Positions 57,117-64,000 of a DNA stretch of 64,000 nt are shown one piece after another. Every line of letters starts with the position of its first letter. The stretch's first letter is position 1. The position numbers and the translations under genes were made by a program. The notes under the pieces were generated by a model. It searched no databases and was not told the origin of the DNA. It was given only the letters and a program-made list of their open reading frames with translations. Source of the DNA: Tahibacter soli (GTDB lineage: Bacteria > Pseudomonadota > Gammaproteobacteria > Xanthomonadales > Rhodanobacteraceae); contig NZ_JAOVZO020000014.1 in the NCBI RefSeq assembly GCF_025717065.2, positions 339,014-403,013 on the forward strand, given 5' to 3'.

Positions 57117-57209
57117 CAGGCCGGACTGCGAAGGCAGGGATGCCGGAGCGAACATTCGCGCAGCGAATGGCCCGAAGGGCGAGCCGCGGATGCGGCGAGT
57201 CATCCAGCT
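57117..57209. repeat. Dispersed intergenic repeat, copy C
   Basis: Same family as copies A and B. The centre reads GCGAACATTCGC, one pair short of perfect symmetry. It begins about 126 bases after copy B, and the sequence TGCTCGTCAT precedes both B and C, so B and C may derive from a tandem duplication. Confidence 0.85.
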
Positions 57210-57423
57210 TGTACCGTCCGATCTTCGTAGACACCGACAAGCTGGACCCCGGCCTGCGCCTGAGTGACGAGCACGAGCCGGAGCAAGTGCCAAGACTCGC
57301 AAGCACGTATGCCCTCGTTCGTTACCTCGAACGCGGATTCGCCCGCGTTCGGGCCCGCTTGCAGTCCGAAACCGCGCTTTTCCGGGCATTTCGCACGCTT
57401 TTTTCGTCGTTTGAGTGTCCACT

Positions 57424-57691
57424 ACTCACCCGTGAGTGACGAACACTCAGCGTTGACTGTTCATCACTCACGCGTGAGCAAAAATCACTCGCGCGCGAGT
57501 ATCCGCATACTCACGCGAGACTGGCCGTCACTCACGCGAGAATGCCCGCCGCTCACGCGTGAGCAAAAATCACTCACGCGTGAGTACCAGCCACTCGACG
57601 GTGACTGCCGGGCACTCACGCGCGAGTAAAAATCACTCACGCATGAGTACTCGAATACTCACGCGTGAGTGCTGGCCACTCGCGACGTTCC
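57424..57691. repeat. Phased array of 14-base palindromes at 21-base spacing
   Basis: Thirteen units related to the perfect palindrome ACTCACGCGTGAGT start at 57424, 57445, 57466, 57487, 57509, 57530, 57551, 57572, 57593, 57614, 57635, 57657 and 57678. All steps are 21 bases except two of 22. Spacers are 7 bases (8 at the two longer steps), and AAAAATC recurs three times, at 57480, 57565 and 57628. The array begins after the repeat region and ends about 190 bases before the M13 peptidase gene. The open frame that crosses it reads as seven-residue repeats but is broken by the 22-base steps, so it is unlikely to be coding. Confidence 0.93.
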
Positions 57692-57884
57692 CGGGCGCGA
57701 TCGGGCCTTCGGGGCCTGCCCGGCCCCTTGCCCCACCCCTGCCCCGACCTCGCGTAAACCCTTTCCCGTTCGCCGCCATCTCAGTCGCACCCATCGACCC
57801 CGTCGTTGCCCGGCGCGGCACGACAACGCCGAAGCGCGCCAGCGGTAGCGCGTACGCAGTCCCCACCGCTTTCAAGGATTCGCC

Positions 57885-59923
57885 ATGACATCGAACGGCG
57901 TTCGCGCGCGAGTTGCCGCGACCCTGCTGCTGCTATCGCTCAACGTCGCCCATGGCGAAACGGCCAAGCCGCACACGGGCCCCTGGGGATTCGACCTCGC
58001 CGGCATGGATCGAACGATCCGGCCGGGAGACGATTTCTTCCGCTACAGCGCCGGGGCATGGATGACCCGTACCGCCATCCCGCCGGATCGCGCGTCATGG
58101 AGTACGTTCTCCATGCTGCGCGCGAATGCCGAGACGGCCGTCAACGCCATCGTCGAAGCGGTGGCCAGCCGGCCGAATCCGGCGGGATCGATCGAACGGA
58201 AGATCGCCGACTACTACAACGCCTACCTCGACACGCAAGCCATCGACAAGGCGGGCCTCGCACCGGTCCGCGACGACCTCGCCGCGATCGCCGCCGCGCG
58301 CTCGCACGAGGACGTCGCGCGCCTCATGGGACGCCGCGACATCGACGTGGGCGGCCCAGTCTCGATCTCACCCTGGCCCGACGCAAAAATCCCGATCGCT
58401 ACGCGGTGAACATCGTCCAGTCCGGCCTGAGCCTTCCGAACCGCGACTACTATCTGAAGGACGACGCGAAATTCGTCGAGATACGCCGCAAGCATCGCGC
58501 CTACATCGAAGCACTGCTGTCGATGGGCGGCTATCCGCTGGCGGCGCGTTCGGCCAACGCCGTTGCCGCGCTCGAAACGCAGATCGCGACGCTGCACTGG
58601 TCGGCGGAAAAGCGCGCCGATCGCGATCTGACCTATCACCCCCGCTCGCGGGCCGAACTGGTGGCGTTCGCGCCGGATTTCCCGTGGCTGGCGATATTGT
58701 CCGCGGCGCAGATCCCGCATCACGACTTCTTCGTCGTGAAGGAACTCGATGCCGTCGGCGCGCTGGCGAAACTGTTCCGCGCGACACCCGTAAAGACATG
58801 GCGCGCGTACATGACGTTCCAGTACCTCAACGCCATGGCGGACATGTTGCCCGGCAACCTCGACGACCTCGCCTTCGACTTCAACGGCAGGACGCTCTCG
58901 GGACAACCGCAGAAGTGCGAGCGCTGGAAACGCGCGACCGTGGCGTTGAATACCGCGCTCGGCGAAGCCGTCGGCGCGCTCTATGTGCGCGAGCACTTCA
59001 CGCCGGAAGCCAGGGCGCAAGTGGCATCGCTGGTCGAGAACCTGCGTGCCGCCTACCGCGCGCGGATCGCGCGTGCGGCCTGGATGTCCGACGAAACCAA
59101 GCAGGCGGCCTTTCGAAAACTCGATGCGTTTCGCGTCAAGATCGGCTACCCGGACACGTGGCGCGACTACGCGACGCTGGATGTTCGCGCCGGCGATCCC
59201 GTCGGCAACCGCAAGCGCGCGAAAGCGTGGGAATGGCGCCGCCGCATCGCCCGCCTCGATGCGCCGACGGACCGCGACGAGTGGGGCATGACGCCGCAAA
59301 CCGTCAACGCCTACTACAACGCGTATTTCAACGAAATCGTGTTTCCCGCGGCGATCCTGCAGCCCCCCTACTTCGATGCGCAGGCCGACCCCGCGGTCAA
59401 CTACGGCGGCATCGGCGGCGTGATCGGCCACGAGATGGGGCACGCGTTCGACGACCAGGGATCGAAGTCGGATGAAAACGGCATCCAGCGCACCTGGTGG
59501 AAAGCCGAGGACGTCGCCCGCTTCAAGACGCTGGTCGCAAGGCTCGCGACGCAGTATTCGCAATTCGAACCCCTGCCCGGCACGCACCTCAACGGCAACC
59601 TCACCCTCGCCGAGAACATCGGCGACAACGGCGGTCTCAGCGTCGCGCTGGAGGCCTACCAGATGTCGTTGCTGAGCGGCGAACCGCCCGTGCTGGACGG
59701 CTTTTCGGGGCTTCAGCGCTTCTTTCTTTCGTGGGCCCAAACCTATCGCGAGAACATTCGCGAAGCGCAGCTGCGCGCCAACCTCACCGCCGACCCCCAC
59801 AGTCCCGCGGAATTCCGCGTCAACGGCGTCGTCCGCAATATGGACGTGTGGTACGTCGCGTTCGACGTGAAGCCCGGCGACAAGCTCTATCTCGCGCCTG
59901 CGGATCGCGTGCATATCTGGTAG
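57885..59923 (+). pseudogene. M13-family (neprilysin-like) metallopeptidase, frameshifted
   Basis: The first 174-residue part has a signal peptide (VAATLLLLSLNVAHGE) and the M13 start (DLAGMDRTIRPGDDFFRYSA). It runs out of frame at about 58390, where DAK should continue as NPDRYAV. The rest of the enzyme follows in another frame: LPNRDYYLKDD, VNAYYNAYFNEIVFPAAIL, zinc motif HEMGH and ENIGD with the third ligand. Adding one A to the A5 run at 58385-58389 restores a 679-residue protein of normal length. All catalytic residues are intact, so this is either a recent inactivation or a sequencing error. Confidence 0.88.
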
Positions 59924-60038
59924 GCGGCGTCGGGAAACCGGCGAAGTCGATAGTGCCTGATGCGGCGTGCGTCGCGTCAGGACTTGCTCCGGACGCGACG
60001 CGGAATGACAGGTCAACGATGGACGCTACGGACCATTC

Positions 60039-62288
60039 CTAGAAGTCCAACCCGTTGGCAAACAGCACGTCGCCCCCGGTGATGACAACGACGTTCGAGT
60101 ATTCCGACGTGTTGTTGGCGTTGCAGGCCGACAGAATGATCCCGTTGTTGCCGAGGAAGCACTTCAGCTGTCCCTGCCAGCCGCTGCCGGAAGGCACATT
60201 GGTCAGCGGCGTGACGTCGGTGGCGGTCATCACGATGCGGCGCCCGGTGGATACGGGCCCTATCGTGGCCGTGCAACGCCCTGCCGAACACGCGCCGCTG
60301 TTGGCGGGCTTGCCCGTCGCGTCGGTGGTGATCAGCTGCTCGCCCAGAAACACCATCGACGTGGCCGCCGTCGTCGTGGCGGCGTTGATCGAATAGAACT
60401 CCATGCGAAAACTGGCCGGGCCATGCGTGGCGATCGTCCAGCGCGCCGAGGTGTTCGCACCCACGTTGAAGGGGGCGGCGCCGCCGACGCAGGGGCCGGA
60501 GGCGTCGTTGCCCGTGCAGATCTGCGGCGTGTTCTGATCGCGGTTGGCGTAGTTGGCCGGAAATTCGCTGTGGTCGAAGTCGGCCGCATTGGTGGTGTGC
60601 TCGAGATCGATGTCCACGCCGGGCAGCGCCTTGGCGTTGCCGTACGCCCGGTTGCGCTGGAACAGGTTGGCCCAGCCGCTGGTGTCGCCGCCGCCATTGT
60701 ATAGTTTGATGCCATTGCGCTTGTTCGCGACGATGACGTTGCGGTCGCTCGCGCCGGGGCCGCCCACCGTCGTGGAGGCCGCCGTTTCGATATGGATGCC
60801 GTCGACGCCGTTGCCCAGGGTCGTGACGTTGGCGAAGTTCGCGCTGATGCCCACGAGGTTTTTCGTGATGGTGGTGCTGTTGGTGCTGCTGCCGCGCACC
60901 GTGATGCCGTGGCGCGCATTGGCCGAAACGGTGTTGCCGGTGATGGCGTTGCCCGTGGTGGTGACGATGATGCCGTCGCCCTTGTTGCCGAACGCGGCGG
61001 AGTTGATCGGCGTGCCGGTGGGAAACTCCGCCAGGCCAATGGTGTTGTAGAGCACCTTCACGCCATTGCTCGCGCCCGTGATCATGACGCCGGCATAGTC
61101 GGCCCCCACATCGGGGAACGCGTTGTTGTTCGCGCCCTTGTTGTCGGAAATGATATTGGCCGGACCGATGACGGCGGCGGTGAAGCTCGGGTTGTAGCTC
61201 GCGCCCGACGTATCGGGCTTGGAATCGACATAGATGCCGCTCAGGGCGTTGCCGATGTGCACGGCCTGGTTGGCGGCGCTCAGGCCGATGCGGTTGCCCA
61301 TGATGAAGTTCGGCAGGAACACGGCGCCGGAAACGTCGTTGATGCCGTTGCCGTTGTTGCCGCTGATGACGTTGCCGGGGCCGATCATGTTGCCGAACGT
61401 CGTACCGGTGAGGTTGACGCCGTGGCCGCCGTTCGCGATGGCGATGTTGCCCGTGAGGTCGGTGCCGATCATGTTGCCGCTGACGAAGACCGCCGCGAGG
61501 TTCTGGCTGAAGATCTCGATGCCGTCGCCGCCGTTGCCGGCGATGACGTTGCCGGTGACCAGCACCGGGTCGAGCGAGGCCAGCGCGGTGGCCAGCTGGC
61601 TCTGAAACGCGTTGACGGCGGAAGCATCGACCGGCTGCACCGGGAACTGCGAATACAGATTGGAGAGGAACGCGGTGCTGGTATCGGGATAGACGTGCGA
61701 CGCCGAGAGCGAGATGCCGTCGCCGGTATTGGGCATCGCGACGGCGCCGGTCACGTTCACGCCGATGTAGTTGCCGCTGAACGTATAGCTGTGGCCATTG
61801 GCGCTGATGCCGTTGCCGTTGCAGTTGCCGATCACGAGATTGAGGATCTTCGAACCGGTGGCGCCGTCGGCATGGCCGAGCGCCGCGGTGCCCGAGTCGG
61901 TGAGATCGAGGCAAGGACGGCCGTTGCCGTTGATGACCACCTTGTTGCCGTTGACCGTATACGGCGCGCGCATCTGCGGCAGCCCGCCGTTGACCACGGT
62001 GATGGACGTGACGCCCACGAAGTTGATGGTGTGCGAACCGGCGCGCGTATTGCCGTACATGATCGCGGCGCGCAGCGAGCAGTGCGTCGTATCGCCCTGG
62101 GCCGCGCACTTGTTGGTGATAGCCGGATCCTGCGGGGCGTCGCTGGAGACGTTGACGTTGTAGATGTCGGCATGGGCTTGCAGGCTCAGCGCGCCGAGCA
62201 TGGCGCCCGCGAGCCAGAGGGTACTCAGTCGCCGCGCACTGGCGCGCAATCCCTTGCCGCGCCGGTGCGCGGATTGCATCGTGTTCAT
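60039..62288 (-). CDS. Secreted right-handed beta-helix protein with CSLREA-type start
   Basis: This 749-residue protein has a signal peptide (LSTLWLAGAMLGALSLQAHA). It then shows NVSSDAP and HCSLRAAIMYGN, the CSLREA-type motif that opens many secreted beta-helix proteins. A long series of NxIxGNxxxGI rungs follows (VTGNVIAGNGGDGIEIFS, VISGNNGNGIND), then a C-terminal beta-sandwich-like part and the tail DVLFANGLDF. AGGAAGGA precedes the ATG at 62288. The fold suggests polysaccharide binding or cleavage, or a surface role; no catalytic residues were identified. Confidence 0.82.
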   Translation of the reverse strand: MNTMQSAHRRGKGLRASARRLSTLWLAGAMLGALSLQAHADIYNVNVSSDAPQDPAITNKCAAQGDTTHCSLRAAIMYGNTRAGSHTINFVGVTSITVVNGGLPQMRAPYTVNGNKVVINGNGRPCLDLTDSGTAALGHADGATGSKILNLVIGNCNGNGISANGHSYTFSGNYIGVNVTGAVAMPNTGDGISLSASHVYPDTSTAFLSNLYSQFPVQPVDASAVNAFQSQLATALASLDPVLVTGNVIAGNGGDGIEIFSQNLAAVFVSGNMIGTDLTGNIAIANGGHGVNLTGTTFGNMIGPGNVISGNNGNGINDVSGAVFLPNFIMGNRIGLSAANQAVHIGNALSGIYVDSKPDTSGASYNPSFTAAVIGPANIISDNKGANNNAFPDVGADYAGVMITGASNGVKVLYNTIGLAEFPTGTPINSAAFGNKGDGIIVTTTGNAITGNTVSANARHGITVRGSSTNSTTITKNLVGISANFANVTTLGNGVDGIHIETAASTTVGGPGASDRNVIVANKRNGIKLYNGGGDTSGWANLFQRNRAYGNAKALPGVDIDLEHTTNAADFDHSEFPANYANRDQNTPQICTGNDASGPCVGGAAPFNVGANTSARWTIATHGPASFRMEFYSINAATTTAATSMVFLGEQLITTDATGKPANSGACSAGRCTATIGPVSTGRRIVMTATDVTPLTNVPSGSGWQGQLKCFLGNNGIILSACNANNTSEYSNVVVITGGDVLFANGLDF

Positions 62289-62612
62289 GATCCTTCCTGT
62301 TGTTTGAAGTGTCGATCGCCGTGAGCGGCGTCTTTCTTGTCTAACGGTCGGCGTGTTCAACGCGCGACGGAAGGAAAGCCGAACATTCGGCTGGGGCGGA
62401 AGCGCGGTGAGGGACGCACGCCGAACGGCGTTGCCGGTGGAAGCCGTGGCGGGTCGGGAACGATCCGGGGAGGCGCCGAACGAGCGCCGTGGCGATCGGT
62501 ACACCAATGCCATTCTGCAATAGGCGGACGGAACGCCGTAAGCCAGATGAGCAATGACGTTGCGGAACGCGAAGGGCACCCGCCCCGGGCGGGACGGGTG
62601 CCGTATCGACGA
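62289..62612. other. Intergenic stretch without a convincing gene
   Basis: These 324 bases lie between the beta-helix gene start and the SymE-like gene end, both on the minus strand. The right-hand part near 62577-62603 has CACCCGCCCCGGGCGGGACGG, a GC-rich hairpin that could terminate the SymE-like transcript. No coding frame looks real. Confidence 0.45.
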
Positions 62613-62822
62613 TCAGCGGCGAGTGAGGACGAGGCGGCCGTGGCAGATGCGAACGGTGATGTCGTCGCCCGGCGCAAAGCCGGCGGCGGTGAGCCAGTGA
62701 CCGCGAAGGCGGATGTACGAAACGTCGCAGGCGGCGACGTTTACGCCGCGGGTGTAGTGGATCTTGCCGACCCGGACTTGGCGGGTGGAGGGGTTGCGGG
62801 AGGTACGCTTGCGCTTAGCCAT
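62613..62822 (-). CDS. SymE-like toxin-family protein
   Basis: This 69-residue basic protein has a Lys/Arg-rich start (MAKRKRTSRNP). Its second half, IRLRGHWLTAAGFAPGDDIT followed by GRLVLTRR, matches the SymE toxin domain (LxGxWLxxAGFxxGxxVxV). SymE of Escherichia coli is an SOS-induced type I toxin held down by the antisense RNA SymR. AGGAG lies upstream of the ATG at 62822, which is preferred over a start at 62927. The 5' flank is strongly structured. Whether an antisense RNA exists here is unknown. Confidence 0.72.
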   Translation of the reverse strand: MAKRKRTSRNPSTRQVRVGKIHYTRGVNVAACDVSYIRLRGHWLTAAGFAPGDDITVRICHGRLVLTRR

Positions 62823-62854
62823 GGGGCTTACTCCTGTAAGTGGCCTTGTGGTTA

Positions 62855-62887
62855 GCGAACGGCGTGGGTAGAGACCGCGCCGTTCGC
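62855..62887 (-). promoter_or_regulatory. Hairpin in the leader of the SymE-like gene
   Basis: GCGAACGGCG and CGCCGTTCGC form a perfect ten-pair stem with a 13-base loop, starting about 33 bases before the ATG. In the transcript it could hold the leader in a form that limits ribosome access, or be part of an antisense RNA target. Confidence 0.5.
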
Positions 62888-62905
62888 GCCTTTGCCCTTG
62901 TAGCG

Positions 62906-63034
62906 ATTGCTCGCTGTGGGCGACCACTTGGAAGCGCCGTGCGCAGCGCCGTCAAGGATTCGGTTTTATCGAACTTGCGCAGTCCTTGACGGCGCTGCGC
63001 GCGGGGCTACGCTGAGACGACCATAGCGAGCAAT
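62906..63034. repeat. 129-base nested inverted repeat between the SymE-like gene and the next gene
   Basis: The inner arms GCGCAGCGCCGTCAAGGA (62941-62958) and its exact complement (62983-63000) are 18 bases long. The outer arms at 62906-62922 and 63018-63034 match at 15 of 17 positions, and the unpaired parts between the arms are nearly equal (18 and 24 bases are loop and bulge). The loop holds a smaller TTCG/CGAA pair. No transposase is present. It could be a MITE, a recombination site or a structured RNA. Confidence 0.82.
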
Positions 63035-63192
63035 TGTATTGCGCGTGATGCTGAGAGATTTTTTGGTGTCGGCAAAGCCGCGCTGACGGGGGCACCTTCA
63101 GGATTTTCCATATCAGGCATTGCGGCGACGTGGATGCTGCTCTCACGATAAGGCAATCAGGGGCAACAACGCGATTATCATGAGAAGCAAGC

Positions 63193-63900
63193 TCAAGTTT
63201 GCGACCACGGGACTAGCACTTCTTCGAAGAGGTCGTCGATCTCATCCATAAATGAATCGAGTTGCGCTGATTGTTCCGAAACTCGATCTTTGCGCTTGGG
63301 GTCGGCCCTCTCTTCTGAGTCGATTGCGACGTCTAAGCAAATTCGCAAGAGAATCTCGCGCAGAACATCTACTTTTCGGTAGTGACTTGCTCGAATTTTT
63401 CCACGCAGCTTGCCCATCAGCTCTCGCAAATCGGAATACTGTCCAAAAACCCGATGCGCCACGTCGATCACTTCGTCGTCTGTTGCTTGCGGGGTTAATC
63501 CAAGCGCTCTCCGAAATTCCGGCTCCAGGGTGACGAGCTTAGCCCTAAGGCGCTCAATGAGCTCAAGCCTATCAGCACGCTGCCTCTCGCGCTCGTTCTG
63601 CCTTCTCGCGTGCTTATCAATTTCTTTAGCTTCTTTAATCTGGAGTTGACTCTTAAGTGTGGCGACTTCTTTTTCGTGATCGCTCCTGATTTTCTCGAGC
63701 TCGTTAAAGTTATTTTTTCGAATTTCTTCAATGTCATTCTGCAAAGTACGATTGTTCTGAAAATTAACACGAGCGGATCGCATGGCTATTAGGAATGCAA
63801 AAAAGCCATTAACCGTAATGCTTGCAAGTGCTGCGATTAATGCAGCGAGTACGTACGGATTTATATGAACAAATCCGAGGTCGACGTCGGTAACGTGCAT
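63193..63900 (-). CDS. Membrane-anchored coiled-coil protein, function unknown
   Basis: This 235-residue protein has one membrane helix at about residues 16-40 (YVLAALIAALASITVNGFFA), then a long charged coiled coil to about residue 130 (repeated Glu/Lys/Arg/Gln) and an acidic helical C-terminal domain. GGAGG at 63908-63912 supports the ATG at 63900. Codon use and base composition are clearly less GC-rich than in the rest of the window, suggesting recent acquisition. I do not recognise the family. Confidence 0.7.
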   Translation of the reverse strand: MHVTDVDLGFVHINPYVLAALIAALASITVNGFFAFLIAMRSARVNFQNNRTLQNDIEEIRKNNFNELEKIRSDHEKEVATLKSQLQIKEAKEIDKHARRQNERERQRADRLELIERLRAKLVTLEPEFRRALGLTPQATDDEVIDVAHRVFGQYSDLRELMGKLRGKIRASHYRKVDVLREILLRICLDVAIDSEERADPKRKDRVSEQSAQLDSFMDEIDDLFEEVLVPWSQT

Positions 63901-64000
63901 ATGCAAACCTCCGGGGTGTCAAATTGGCGGAAGCCGCGTTGAGTCAATGGTAAATCATGACGATCCCGTCCTTCCCGACAAGGGGCCGCCTCTCACCGAC

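Noticed and set aside
57264..57629. Protein of seven-residue repeats (LTRE-type) across the palindrome array
   Set aside because: The heptad pattern follows automatically from a 21-base DNA period. The two 22-base steps break the frame, there is no ribosome site, and other frames give similar repeats.
57424..57691. CRISPR array
   Set aside because: Units are 14-base palindromes with 7- to 8-base spacers that themselves recur. Spacer length is far too short for CRISPR, and no cas genes are present.
62906..63034. Integron attC site
   Set aside because: The size and imperfect stem are suggestive, but the GTTRRRY/RYYYAAC ends are missing and no integrase or cassette array is seen.

Overview
The window is GC-rich, tightly packed chromosomal DNA from a motile Gram-negative bacterium. 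Three things point to a gammaproteobacterium of the Xanthomonadales/Lysobacterales type (Rhodanobacteraceae-like): the flagellar order fliL-to-fliA followed by cheYZA and motCD, which resembles Pseudomonas and Xanthomonas; a DctB/NahK-like hybrid kinase; and secreted proteins ending in an LFxxGFE-type tail. The taxonomic call is inference from gene order and protein style only.

Region 1 (1-24570) is one co-directional motility and chemotaxis block. It runs fliK (C-terminus only), fliLMNOPQR, flhBAFG, fliA, cheYZA, motCD and a cheW, then a second chemotaxis operon STAS-cheY-cheA-cheW-MCP-cheR-cheD-cheB and a short MCP. Many junctions are 1-19 base overlaps, so translational coupling is likely. 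A sigma54-type promoter lies before fliL. Three FliA (sigma28)-type promoters, all with a 14-base spacer, lie before motC, before the STAS/che operon and before the last MCP gene.

Region 2 (24571-37741) holds signalling and uptake genes: a PAS kinase, a LuxR-type response regulator, a DctB-like sensor fused to a hybrid kinase, the C4-dicarboxylate carrier DctA, a TonB-dependent receptor with a secreted hydrolase behind it, a second hydrolase, and a G8-like secreted protein.

Region 3 (37742-52280) is a minus-strand Pfa-type (polyunsaturated fatty acid / secondary lipid) synthase operon in the order pfaD-pfaA-pfaC, opposite a divergent TetR regulator. Its domain layout, with the acyltransferase inside the PfaC-like subunit and only two tandem ACPs, resembles myxobacterial three-gene PUFA synthases more than the marine gammaproteobacterial five-gene type.

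Region 4 (52281-64000) is accessory DNA. It carries a delta-60 repeat protein, a PA-IIL (LecB)-like lectin, a repeat-rich gene-poor stretch, a frameshifted M13 peptidase, a CSLREA-type beta-helix protein, a SymE-like toxin with structured flanks, and a lower-GC coiled-coil membrane protein. The most unusual DNA structure is at 57424-57691: thirteen degenerate copies of a 14-base palindrome spaced almost exactly every 21 bases, which is two helical turns.

No rRNA, tRNA, CRISPR array, transposase or phage genes were seen.
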